Notes under the pieces: model-generated
Told to the model about the DNA's origin: nothing
Database searches by the model: none
The model's input: the letters and a program-made list of their open reading frames with translations, nothing else
Shown: piece by piece, positions 9,321 to 17,617 of the stretch
Layout of the letters: the number at the start of each line of letters is the position of its first letter
Position numbering within the stretch: the stretch's first letter is position 1
Translations under genes and position numbers: made by a program
NCBI GenBank assembly: GCA_016719855.1
Contig: JADJYH010000005.1
Location: forward strand, 165,273-229,272
Direction of reading: 5' to 3'
Source of the DNA: Saprospiraceae bacterium
GTDB taxonomy: Bacteria > Bacteroidota > Bacteroidia > Chitinophagales > Saprospiraceae
DNA: 64,000 nt

Positions 9321-10277
9321 TTACACCGCAAACGCCTCTAACTTCTTCTCAATCGCCGCCATTTTTTGCTCGGTCGAATACCCAAGGTTATGCGCCCCGT
9401 ACAGGTCGTAACGCAAGGCATTTTTATTCTGGTAAAAAAGGCCGAGGTAAGTCTTTTCCACATCCTCGGCAAGGGCACGGGCGGCGTTGATGTCGGTCGG
9501 GTCGTGGGGCTGGTGGTGAGTGAACATGCGCTCGGTGGCGTCGTCCGGCTGGATGCCGTTTTCGTGCATCAGTAGCTGCACGGAGTCCCGCTCGGAGACT
9601 TTTTTCTTTGAAAACTCGGCCATGAACTTGGGGCAGCGCATGGATATTTTCACAAAAGAAAAACCCTGGTGCTCGTAAGCTGCCTTGATGGTGGCGTACA
9701 GGTGGCTCGGCACCCAGTCCACCGTCTGCGCCACGAAGCTGACGTTCGAGACGCCGAGCGTCGTCTGGATGGGGTTCACCGGCGGCAGCACCGAACCTTC
9801 GGGGTGGGTGTTGGAGATGGTGCCCATCGGCGAGGTCGGCGAGGTCTGCTTTTTGGTCATCCCGTAAATGGCATTGTCGAACAGCAGCACGGTCAGGTTC
9901 ATGTTGTACCGGATGGCATGGAGCCAGTGCCCAGCGCCGATGGAGCAGCAGTCGCCGTCGCCCGTCACCACGAATACGTCAAGGTCGGGCCGCCGGAATT
10001 TTACGCCTTCGGCCACTGGGAACGCCCGTCCGTGCAAGCCGTGGAAGCCGTAGGTGTTCATATAGTGCGGGAAGCGGCTGGAGCAGCCGATGCCGGACAC
10101 GAACACGGTTTTCTCTGGGGCCAGTTGCTTCTCGGCACAGAGCCGCTGAACGGCATGCAGCACTGAGTGGTCTCCGCAACCGGGGCACCAGCGGGCGATG
10201 CCCTTGGTGTACTCACCTTGCGTGTGGTAGGTGTCGGGGATGTCGATGGCGCAGGAGTCGTTATTTAGGCCGAACAT
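9321..10277 (-). CDS. korB: 2-oxoacid:ferredoxin oxidoreductase, beta subunit (TPP-binding)
   Basis: Catalytic beta subunit that decarboxylates a 2-oxoacid (2-oxoglutarate by closest analogy) with TPP and passes electrons to a [4Fe-4S] cluster. Visible motifs are ARWCPGCGDH near residue 30, SGIGCSSRFPHYMNTYGFH, the TPP motif GDGDCCSIGAGHWLHAIRYN (~108-127) with LLFDNAIYGMTKKQTSPTSP, all diagnostic for KorB/PorB-type beta subunits. Length 318 residues is normal. It follows the alpha subunit (stop at 10367) after an 88-base gap filled by an octamer-repeat hairpin. Substrate choice between 2-oxoglutarate and pyruvate cannot be settled by eye. Confidence 0.9.
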   Translation of the reverse strand: MFGLNNDSCAIDIPDTYHTQGEYTKGIARWCPGCGDHSVLHAVQRLCAEKQLAPEKTVFVSGIGCSSRFPHYMNTYGFHGLHGRAFPVAEGVKFRRPDLDVFVVTGDGDCCSIGAGHWLHAIRYNMNLTVLLFDNAIYGMTKKQTSPTSPMGTISNTHPEGSVLPPVNPIQTTLGVSNVSFVAQTVDWVPSHLYATIKAAYEHQGFSFVKISMRCPKFMAEFSKKKVSERDSVQLLMHENGIQPDDATERMFTHHQPHDPTDINAARALAEDVEKTYLGLFYQNKNALRYDLYGAHNLGYSTEQKMAAIEKKLEAFAV

Positions 10278-10283
10278 GGTATT

Positions 10284-10385
10284 GGTGAATTAGGGAATTA
10301 GGGAATTAGGGAATTGAGGAATTGGAGGGGGGCTTCAAGATTGCCATCCCCCAATTCCTCAATTCCCTAATTCCCCAATTCCAAT
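10284..10385. repeat. Octamer tandem repeat forming an intergenic hairpin
   Basis: Units of GAATTAGG/GAATTGAG repeat about five times from 10287, and the complementary series (CAATTCCTCAATTCCCTAAT) lies at 10352-10380. The arms pair over roughly 30 bases around a short spacer. The korA stop codon is inside one arm, and the korB start is 7 bases beyond the other. Confidence 0.85.
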
Positions 10386-12252
10386 TTGATTCTTTCCAAA
10401 ATATTCCTCGGTTTCAGCGGCTGTCCGTGTACGTTCGAGAAGCAGTCGATATCTACCAAAGTCCTTGCACGCAGTATCCAAGCGAGCTGGGAGTAACGGC
10501 GGTTTTCTTCGGTAATCAGCGGTGCGTTCACATCATCGCTGTAATTGATTTCGACAGTCATCACTTTTTTGAAACGCTTGAAAATGTCCTTCAACCCCGG
10601 CTCCAGTGGACTGAGGAAACGGAGGTGGACGGAGGAAACTTTGCCGCCGAGTTCTCTTGCCCGGTCGGTGGCCTCTTCTATTGCACCACGGGTGCTGCCC
10701 CAACCGATGAGGAGGAGGTCGCCTTCTTCGTCACCATGAACTTTGGGCGGCTTCAACGTGCGGCTGAAAGCGGCGATTTTCCGACTGCGCATAGCGGTGG
10801 AACGCTGGTTGACTTCCGGGAGGTATGATACCTGTCCGGATGCGGTGTGCGTGAGGCCGGTGAGGGTGTACTCACCGCCTTTCATGCCAGGAATCGGGCG
10901 TTTGCTGAGGCCCGTTTCTTCATCCCACTGATAAGGCTTGGTATCTTCATTCCAGGGACTTTGGTCAATGGGCGCTGACATCCATTCGGCTTTGAGCTTT
11001 GGCCGTTCGAACGGCTGAACGCCTGTCGCCAAATTGGAGTCAGAAAGCAAGAAGACAGGTGTGCGGAACGCCTCCGCTATCTGTCGAGCGACGATGACGA
11101 ACTGGAAGCACTCCTCGATGGTGGAAGGCGCCATGACGATTTTCGGCGCATCGCCAGCTGCTCCGTAAAGGACGGCAAGGAGGTCGCCTTGCTCGATTTT
11201 GGTCGGCATGCCCGTGGAAGGGCCGCCCCGCTGCACGTCAATGATGAGCAGTGGCACTTCGGCCATGATAGCCAGTCCGATAAATTCTGTTTTGAGGGCG
11301 AGGCCGGGGCCAGAGGTAACGGTCAGCGCTGTTTTGCCGGAGTAAGAGGACCCGATGGCAAAGCCAATGGCGGCGATTTCATCCTCGGCTTGGTGCACCA
11401 GGCCACCTGCTTTTTCAAAGGTTTCGGCCAGCATGTGAGAAACGGAAGTTGCAGGGGTGATGGGGTACATCGAGCAGACTTCGATGCCAGCAGCCAGGGT
11501 GCCGAAAGCGAAGGCTTCGTTGCCGTTCATAACGACGAGTTCCTTTCCGGTAGGCATGGCAGGAATTTCAAACTGAAAATCAAGGTTTTCTGCAGCCCAT
11601 TCGTGGCCAGCGTTCAGCAATTGCAAATTGGAATCAATGACGGCCTGCGATTTCTTTTTGAAAATAGAGGCAATCTGGTCTTCGGCCGTCTTCAGGTCAC
11701 GGGAGTAGATGTAGCTCAACATGCCGAGTACCCACATGTTTTTGCCCTTCTTGGGGTCGGGTACGAATTTGAGGCACTCCTCGGCCATCGGGATTTCGTA
11801 CACCACATACTCCATCTTTTTGAAATCGGCGAGTGCTTTGGCGTAACTCTCCCGGACGCTCGGGTCGTCGTGCTGTGCCCAAGAATTTTCGATGAGAATG
11901 ATGGTGCCTTTTTGAAAGCGTCCTGCTCGATGCGTGAGAACGGTGCCACTTCGTTGAAGGCCACGACGAGGTCGGCTTCGTCGCCTGCGTTGGTCACCGT
12001 GTCGGAGCCAATGCGGATGCGGATGCCGGAGGTACTTTGCAGCGTGCGTGGAGGCGGTTCGATGTCGGAGGGGATGATTTCTACCGTCCAGACGCCATTG
12101 CCCATTTTGGCGCTGATGGCGGCGAAACTTTGACCTGCTTTTTGCGCTCCCTCGCCGGAGTCGGAGACGATTTCGACGATGTGGCGGGAAAGGACTTTTT
12201 TGCCCGTTTTATTGGGCGCTGGTGCCGTCAAGGTATTGGTAAGATATTCCAT
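10367..12252 (-). CDS. korA: 2-oxoacid:ferredoxin oxidoreductase, fused gamma-alpha subunit (one frameshift)
   Basis: Partner of the beta subunit above. The N-terminal gamma-type domain (residues 1-~190) starts MEYLTNTLTAPAPNKTG and contains HIVEIVSDSGEGAQKAGQSF and ADLVVAFNEVAPF. The alpha domain has NGNEAFAFGTLAAGIEVCSM, YPITPATSVSHMLAE, GLVHQAEDEIAAIGFAIGSS, ALTVTSGPGLALKTEFIGLA and QRGGPSTGMPTKIEQGDL, the hallmarks of KorA/VorB proteins with an N-terminal gamma fusion (about 628 residues). One indel near 11910 breaks the frame between EQDAFKKG and TIILIENSW; the start at 12252 is the first ATG of the gamma domain. Product and neighbours form a split, oxygen-tolerant-type OFOR usable for the TCA cycle. 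Confidence 0.88.
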
Positions 12253-12531
12253 CCTGCAATGTGAAAAGTTGGGTAAATGGTAAATTGATAAGTTGTGAAA
12301 CTCGAATTTATCGACATCCCACTCCCTCAATTCAAAATTTTGGTATGTATGAAAACAGCCGTTTTTACGTTTGAAATCCGTTGTTTTTTACATCATAAAC
12401 CGAGGTAAAAGTCAAGCTTTCAAATAGCCACACCAATGACAGAAATCACTATTTTGAGTGACCAAAGTCAACAACAAATGAAAAAGGGATCGCGTGGCGC
12501 TATTTCAGGACGGGACAGCATTGAAAAAGAA
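12253..12531. other. Intergenic region upstream of korA
   Basis: About 280 bases between the korA start and the terminator at 12532. It holds a weak octamer-like run (GGTAAATGGTAAATTGATAA near 12276-12292) of the kind seen at other gene boundaries. No clear TAnnTTTG promoter or conserved RNA structure was found; presumably the korA promoter lies here. Confidence 0.4.
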
Positions 12532-12560
12532 AAAACCCACCTGCACTGCAAGTGGGTTTT
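12532..12560. terminator. Rho-independent terminator following the peroxidase remnant
   Basis: AAAACCCAC, an 11-base loop, then GTGGGTTTT. Its position after a peroxidase-like 3' end mirrors the terminator at 4944-4983 after the complete peroxidase gene, and the two share the surrounding ACTGCAC-like loop bases, so the terminator seems to have been duplicated along with the gene end. Confidence 0.7.
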
Positions 12561-12631
12561 CTTTGGTACCAAAAGGCCATGAAACCGGTTTATCAACTTA
12601 ATTGACATTCAAAGCATGGCAAAATCATGCA

Positions 12632-12691
12632 TTAGTTACACCCCATGTCCAATCTCGATTGACGGTCATTTTTCGGGAAAGCGCAAATCAT
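12632..12691 (-). pseudogene. Remnant of the 3' end of a di-haem cytochrome c peroxidase gene
   Basis: The minus strand reads MICAFPKNDRQSRLDMGCN and a stop. The tail of the complete peroxidase at 5002-6347 is CFPNNDPQSRRDMGCE; 11 of the last 17 residues agree, including the Cys before the terminal residue. It starts 15 bases after the argS stop codon and has no other peroxidase sequence before it. It is therefore a gene-end fragment, the counterpart of the argS fragment at 6550-6657. Confidence 0.78.
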
Positions 12692-12706
12692 TGATTTTCA
12701 ACCCTT

Positions 12707-14560
12707 CTACATCCGCTCTGGCATCTCAATCCCCAGCAGTCCCATGCCCGTTTTCAGCACGTTGGCCACGGCTGCGCAAAGCTGCAGCCTGAATGCCTTG
12801 GCCTCCTCCGTCTCTGCCTTCAGGATGCTCAGGTCGGTAAAAAACTTATGGAACGCCTTGGCCAAGTCGTAACAGTAATTGGCCACCTCGGAAGGGTCGT
12901 AGTTGGTGGCCGCCGTCTCCACGGTTGCTGGGAAGCGGTAGAGTTGAGCGATGAGTTCCCGCTCCTGCGGTTCGATTGCGGATTGCGGATTGCGGATTGC
13001 GGAGGGGGCAATACCCAAATCGGCAGCTTTTCTCAATACAGATTTTATCCTCACGTACGCATACTGGATATGCGGGCCGGTTTGCCCCTGCAAGTCCACG
13101 CTTTCTTTTGGGTCGAAGACCATCCGCTTCTGCGGGCCTACCTTGATGATGTGGAACTTGAGCGCCGCCAAGCCGATTTTCCGCAGGATGTCTTCCTGTT
13201 CAGTCTTCGACAATTCGGTGATTTCGCCCCGCTCCTTTGAGGCTTCCCTTGCCTCGGCAATGACCTCGGCGATGAGGTCGTCGGCATCCACAACGGTGCC
13301 CTCCCGGCTTTTCATTTTGCCCGTTGGCAGGTCCACCATGCCGTAGCTGAGGTGGTGAAGCCCAGCGGCGTAAGGCTCGCCGAGGCGTTTCAGCAGTTCG
13401 AACAGCACCTGAAAATGGTAGTTCTGCTCGTCGGCCACCACGTACACCACCTTGTCCGCCCCGAAGTCGTGGTAGCGCACCTGCGCCGTACCGAGGTCTT
13501 GGGTGATGTAAACGGAGGTGCCATCGCTGCGCATCACCACCTTGTGGTCGAGCTTGGCGTCGGTGAGGTCGGCCCAAACGCTGCCGTCTTCTTTTTTATA
13601 AAAAACGCCGGAGGCTAGGCCCTGCTCCACGATGTCCTTGCCGAGCAGGTAGGTCTCGCTTTCGTAGTAAAACTTGTCGAAGCTGACGCCGAGCGCTTGG
13701 TAGGTTTTGCCAAAGCCGTCGTACACCCACTGGTTCATCTGCTGCCAGAGCGCCTTGGTGTCGGGGTCACCGGCCTCCCAGCGCAGGAGCATGTCTCGGG
13801 CCTCCCGGCCAAGGGCGCTATATTCGTTGAAGTAGGTGTTCTTGAAATCCTTGAAAAATTGCTCGTCGGACTGCTCCGGCTTGCGTTTTTCATCCAACAC
13901 CTGCTGCCCGGCTGCGCTTGATTGCCATGCCTTGTATTCCTCCTGAAATTTTTGCTCAAACAACACATAGTAATCCCCCACAAAATGGTCACTCTTCGTG
14001 CCCGTGCTTTCAGGCGTTTTGCCTTCGCCAAATTTTTGCCAAGCCAACATGCTCTTGCAAATGGCGATGCCCCGGTCATTTACGACCTGCACCTTCACCA
14101 CGTCGTAGCCCGCTGCCTCGCAGATTTGGGAGCAAGACCAGCCAAGCAGGATGTTGCGCACGTGGCCGAGGTGCAGCGGCTTGTTGGTATTGGGGGAGCA
14201 GTATTCAATCATCACCTTTTTGCCGTTCTTAGATAGCCGTCCAAAGTCTTGATTGCCAGCGATTTGCATCAAAAAGTCCGTCCAAAAACTGTCAGCGACT
14301 ACGAGGTTCAGGAAGCCCTGCACGACGTTGAAGCGGTCGAGCTGTGGCACGTTTTTCACCAAATGGATGCCCAGTTCTTCGGCAATTTCGCCCGGTTTTT
14401 TCTTCGCAAAACGGGTGAACGGGAAGGTGACGATGGTGAAGTCGCCCTCAAACTCCTTGCGGGTGACGGTGATGGAGGCCTGCTCCGGCGTGATGGTTTC
14501 GCCATACAGTTCTTGTATGGCGTTGATGGTGGCGGACTGGATGAGGTCGGTGATGGTCAT
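12707..14560 (-). CDS. argS: Arginyl-tRNA synthetase
   Basis: Class I aminoacyl-tRNA synthetase charging tRNA-Arg. The N-terminal additional domain (residues 1-~110, ELYGETITPEQASITVT) is followed by the HIGH-type motif in NTNKPLHLGHVRNILLG, the class I core with VQVVNDRGIAICKSM, the KMSKS-like GKMKSREGTVVDADDL, and the anticodon-binding C-terminal domain ending MGLLGIEMPERM. Start taken at ATG 14560 (MTITDLIQSATINA); an upstream in-frame ATG would add 21 residues not expected in the family. 617 residues fits. Oddity: the C-terminal domain contains an in-frame run of four CCGCAAT heptamers (12974-13001) encoding SAIRNPQSAIE. Confidence 0.95.
   Translation of the reverse strand: MTITDLIQSATINAIQELYGETITPEQASITVTRKEFEGDFTIVTFPFTRFAKKKPGEIAEELGIHLVKNVPQLDRFNVVQGFLNLVVADSFWTDFLMQIAGNQDFGRLSKNGKKVMIEYCSPNTNKPLHLGHVRNILLGWSCSQICEAAGYDVVKVQVVNDRGIAICKSMLAWQKFGEGKTPESTGTKSDHFVGDYYVLFEQKFQEEYKAWQSSAAGQQVLDEKRKPEQSDEQFFKDFKNTYFNEYSALGREARDMLLRWEAGDPDTKALWQQMNQWVYDGFGKTYQALGVSFDKFYYESETYLLGKDIVEQGLASGVFYKKEDGSVWADLTDAKLDHKVVMRSDGTSVYITQDLGTAQVRYHDFGADKVVYVVADEQNYHFQVLFELLKRLGEPYAAGLHHLSYGMVDLPTGKMKSREGTVVDADDLIAEVIAEAREASKERGEITELSKTEQEDILRKIGLAALKFHIIKVGPQKRMVFDPKESVDLQGQTGPHIQYAYVRIKSVLRKAADLGIAPSAIRNPQSAIEPQERELIAQLYRFPATVETAATNYDPSEVANYCYDLAKAFHKFFTDLSILKAETEEAKAFRLQLCAAVANVLKTGMGLLGIEMPERM
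12974..13001 (-). repeat. Four tandem heptamers inside the argS coding sequence
   Basis: The plus strand reads GATTGCG four times in succession; the minus strand (coding) reads CCGCAAT repeats. The array is translated as part of SAIRNPQSAIE and lies between the catalytic core and anticodon-binding domain of ArgRS. Confidence 0.9.
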
Positions 14561-14677
14561 TTGCTGAAAGGAAAAAGAAAAAAGTTTAAAGTAAAAAGTA
14601 GGACTGGAAACGTAACTATCCAACCCCTAAACTTGGTTCAAAGGGAGCAAAAATTTAAAGCGGGCAAAAATAGGGAA

Positions 14678-14881
14678 TTATGCTTTGGCAGAAGTGGTGG
14701 GTGTTTCTTCTTTGAGCAATCGCTGTTTCAGCGATTTGACAAGCAACTCCATTTCACTGAGCGTTTTTAGCATATCAGCCCTTGTCGCATCTGATATTTC
14801 GCTTGGTTGAAGTTCAAGCCTGATTGATTTAAGCTCTTCCAAAAAGGCTTTCGGGGACATTATTTTATTTGAATTTTTCAT
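14678..14881 (-). CDS. Small uncharacterised charged protein, probably coiled coil
   Basis: A 67-residue protein from ATG 14881 (MKNSNKIMSPKAFLEELKSI). Heptad-like Leu/Ile spacing in MLKTLSEMELLVKSLKQRLL suggests a helical coiled coil; there is no signal peptide or membrane segment. It is encoded upstream of argS on the same strand and 33 bases downstream of another small helical protein (14915-15081). Function unknown; a structural or regulatory partner of the neighbouring small protein is possible. Confidence 0.55.
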   Translation of the reverse strand: MKNSNKIMSPKAFLEELKSIRLELQPSEISDATRADMLKTLSEMELLVKSLKQRLLKEETPTTSAKA

Positions 14882-14914
14882 TTTCCCAATTTGTGCTCAC
14901 ATCTTATTGTTGAG

Positions 14915-15081
14915 CTAGTTATTAATCTCGTTGATTTCGTCCAGCACATCATCCAACCATGCCTGAATGCCCGATTTCCCAAGTGGTTTAAGAAATTCAT
15001 CCGGGTATCGGTTGTACATTTCAAGTTGTTTGAACAACACTGCGAGGCGCTGGCGAAGTTCCTTTTCCTTGTGGGCCATTT
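14915..15081 (-). CDS. Small uncharacterised helical protein
   Basis: A 54-residue protein from ATG 15081 (MAHKEKELRQRLAVLFKQLE) ending AWLDDVLDEINEINN. It is strongly charged and likely helical. It starts 79 bases from the divergent phosphatase start at 15161, so the two genes share an upstream region. The in-frame extension beyond the ATG runs into the phosphatase promoter and is unlikely to be coding. No family recognised. Confidence 0.55.
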
Positions 15082-15126
15082 CGGTTTGTTTTGTGTCGTT
15101 TTCAGCCTTGCAAATATAACTGTTTC

Positions 15127-15156
15127 TTTCAAAAAAAATGGAACTGCCTACCTTTG
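15127..15156 (+). promoter_or_regulatory. Bacteroidota-type promoter, apparently leaderless
   Basis: A -7 box TACCTTTG (15149-15156) matches TAnnTTTG exactly, with a TTTC at 15127-15130 about 18 bases upstream as a weak -33 element. The phosphatase ATG at 15161 is only four bases beyond the -7 box, so the transcript would start at or very near the start codon. Confidence 0.5.
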
Positions 15157-15160
15157 CCCC

Positions 15161-15871
15161 ATGCGCCAATTCGCCATCTCCGACATCCACGGTTGCAACA
15201 TCAGCTTCAACGCCCTGCTCGACAAAATCGGCCTCACCACCGCCGACGAGCTGTACTTGCTCGGCGACTACATTGACCGTGGCCCTGACTCCAAGGGTGT
15301 GCTGGACACGATAATGCGCTTGCAATCAACGGGTTACAAGGTGCGGTGCTTAATGGGGAACCATGATGATGGCATGATTCGCTCGTTGTACAATTTTGAA
15401 CACTGCGATGCATGGCTCGAAAAATGGGGCGGCAAGGAGACCGTAGCCAGCTTTGGTGTGTATTCGGTTGATGATATTCCACTTGAATATTGGCGGTTTT
15501 TGGATTCCCTAGAAAAGTACCTGGAAGTGGGCGATTACCTGCTCGTCCATGCAGGGTTGGATTGGTCTGTGGGTAAGCCACTCAGCAACCTCGACGGGCT
15601 TCTTTTCGCCCGAAACTGGTACCATAAAATTGATTACGGTTGGTTGGGAAAGCGGACAATCGTGCATGGGCATACGCCAATAGTCAGGGCGGAAATGGAA
15701 TTGCAATTGGAAATATTGCCGTTCAAACAATACCTCAACATTGACAATGGCTGTGTTTATGACCGCTACGGCGACGGCAGCTACCACCTCTGCGCCTTCG
15801 ACATGACCAACCGGGCGCTATTTTTCCAAAAAAACCTGGATGATGTGAGCGGGTACTGGGCGGGGCGGTAA
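15161..15871 (+). CDS. Calcineurin-like metallophosphatase (serine/threonine or bis-nucleotide phosphatase type)
   Basis: Metal-dependent phosphoesterase of about 236 residues, cytoplasmic. The motif series is complete: AISDIHGC (residues ~4-11), YLLGDYIDRGPDSKGVLDTI (~32-51), CLMGNHDDGMIRSL (~67-80), YLLVHAGLDW and TIVHGHTPIVRAEM, then NIDNGCVYD, matching the GDxhDRG and GNHD/E signatures of PP1/ApaH-like enzymes. The substrate cannot be fixed: protein phosphatase, diadenosine tetraphosphatase and other roles are all possible. Start at ATG 15161 is set by the motif position and the promoter just upstream. Confidence 0.9.
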   Translation: MRQFAISDIHGCNISFNALLDKIGLTTADELYLLGDYIDRGPDSKGVLDTIMRLQSTGYKVRCLMGNHDDGMIRSLYNFEHCDAWLEKWGGKETVASFGVYSVDDIPLEYWRFLDSLEKYLEVGDYLLVHAGLDWSVGKPLSNLDGLLFARNWYHKIDYGWLGKRTIVHGHTPIVRAEMELQLEILPFKQYLNIDNGCVYDRYGDGSYHLCAFDMTNRALFFQKNLDDVSGYWAGR

Positions 15872-15878
15872 TGCGGTT

Positions 15879-17372
15879 TCATTGGCTTTCGATTCCAGTG
15901 AGTTGGGAGAGCAGCCATTCTTTGGCGGCAACCACTTTGTAATTTGCCAAGTCTCCCCTCACTTCCCTTGCATCTGGGTCTTTGGCGGCCCTCAAATTTA
16001 TGAGCTTGTACAGCGTGTTGATGAAGTTCCCATAAGAATCCTTGTGATAGCCAAGCAGTTCCTTGCGGCCAATGAACACCCTGAAACTTTGGAGCAGGTT
16101 TAGGAGGGTTTCCATTTCATTTTGCTCAAAATACATCCTTGCGAGCAAGGTTTTGGCGGCGCAAGTAGTCAGCAGGTCCTTCCCGTAATCTGTAGTGGAG
16201 AGCATCAGCATCGCTTTTTGGTAATCCTTTTTTTCATAGTACAAAAAGGCGTAGTTGTAGCGGAACAATCCTTCCCTCTCCTTTTCAGGCAAGCTTTGCT
16301 TGTAGCTGTTGATGAATGATTCCACTTGGTCGAACTCCCGAAGCCGGATTCCTGAAATGATGAAATTGCTGTATGTCCAGGGCGATAGCACGCCATTTTC
16401 AATGAAAATGTCAATGGACATCCCTGCCAGGTAAATTTCGAAGACCTCACGCAGGTAGCCTTGGTTGCCCGAGTTTAGTTGTTTGATGCAGTAGTTGATG
16501 GCAAAAAGGTACAAGTCCCTCAGGTCGGCCAACGGGAAGGCCGTTGGATGGCTTTCGAGTATTTTTTTCAACTGGACGAACGAGTTTTCATTGCTGTTGT
16601 CGGACAAGGCAAGGTAAGCATGGTAGTACACTGCCACCGAAGGTAGTTCGAGGAAGGGGTGGCCGTTCAGAAAGTGAATCACGGGGTCAAGCAGCCCCAT
16701 TTTGTACTTTGTCTTTTTGACAGCTTCGTGGCTGAGTACGTTGCAGCCGTTTTTCAATTTCTCAATAATAAATGCAATGTCCTGGGCATCAATCAATTGC
16801 TGAAGGTCAAAGTCTTTTGAACGCCCTTGTGTCCGGGCAGTGAGGTACGCTTGTTCCCTAAGTTGGTAAAGGTGGAGGTAGTGCTGCGAATCACGGAGTT
16901 GCTGGCTTTGGTGCTGGTTCATTGTTCTTGCCAAGCATGCCCGGTGCGATTGTTCCAAACGGTGTGAACGGTAGGATTTCATCAATTCCAATCCAAAGAA
17001 TGTGAGGTCGTTTTTCCATTCTTTCCAGGCCAGGAACTCCTCCACCACTTTCAGCAAATAAGAGCTGATGTAGTGGATTTGCTGCATGTCGAACGCTTCG
17101 CCGGGAAACAGGTGCCCAAATACCCGCTCCTTGTCCAATGCCCGCTCCCCACCGCTCAAATGCTTCCGCACGTACTGGAAAAAACGGACTACATCATCGT
17201 GCTGGTTGTGAACTGGCGAGCGCACAAACTTGTCCAACTGCCTGATTTCGTCAGGTGTCAGCGATTTTAGCACGATGATGACTTTATTTTTATGCAACGG
17301 AAGCAGGTTTTTTTCGAGAATCAAAACGGGTTTGCAAATGACAATTTTTAGACAAAAGTAATATTGGCGCAT
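15879..17372 (-). CDS. Uncharacterised TPR-like helical repeat protein
   Basis: A cytoplasmic protein of up to 497 residues with no recognised enzyme domain. The N-terminal segment SLTPDEIRQLDKFVRSPVHN is followed by long helical stretches, including EGLFRYNYAFLYYEKKDYQK and AAKTLLARMYFEQNEMETLL, which have the small/large residue spacing of tetratricopeptide repeats. A TAnnTTTG box (TACTTTTG at 17353-17360, minus strand) lies inside the first codons of the longest frame, so the real start is more likely the GTG at 17273, giving about 464 residues. Convergent with the phosphatase gene, ending 8 bases away. Function unknown. Confidence 0.65.
   Translation of the reverse strand: MRQYYFCLKIVICKPVLILEKNLLPLHKNKVIIVLKSLTPDEIRQLDKFVRSPVHNQHDDVVRFFQYVRKHLSGGERALDKERVFGHLFPGEAFDMQQIHYISSYLLKVVEEFLAWKEWKNDLTFFGLELMKSYRSHRLEQSHRACLARTMNQHQSQQLRDSQHYLHLYQLREQAYLTARTQGRSKDFDLQQLIDAQDIAFIIEKLKNGCNVLSHEAVKKTKYKMGLLDPVIHFLNGHPFLELPSVAVYYHAYLALSDNSNENSFVQLKKILESHPTAFPLADLRDLYLFAINYCIKQLNSGNQGYLREVFEIYLAGMSIDIFIENGVLSPWTYSNFIISGIRLREFDQVESFINSYKQSLPEKEREGLFRYNYAFLYYEKKDYQKAMLMLSTTDYGKDLLTTCAAKTLLARMYFEQNEMETLLNLLQSFRVFIGRKELLGYHKDSYGNFINTLYKLINLRAAKDPDAREVRGDLANYKVVAAKEWLLSQLTGIESQ
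17353..17360 (-). promoter_or_regulatory. TAnnTTTG -7 box upstream of the TPR-like gene
   Basis: Minus strand TACTTTTG, an exact match to the Bacteroidota -7 consensus. No good -33 element was found. If used, it places the transcript start near 17346 and favours the GTG start at 17273. Confidence 0.4.
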
Positions 17373-17617
17373 GTTGGGAAGTTGTAAATATAGAATTTAG
17401 CCCAAAATTAGCACTTCGAGATTTCCGAGAATCGGCAATAATTGTCTTTGGCTTGTTGCTGGATTAGAAGGAAATTAGCACCAGAATATTTTTTCAACCT
17501 AACAGGCTTTTACCAGGGGTATCTCCATCCATGTTACTGGAACATGGGTTGGGGATGCCACTTTTTTAGCGCCACACGAATTTCGTGCAGCGTGAGAAAA
17601 GCCTTCCGCAATAGCCC

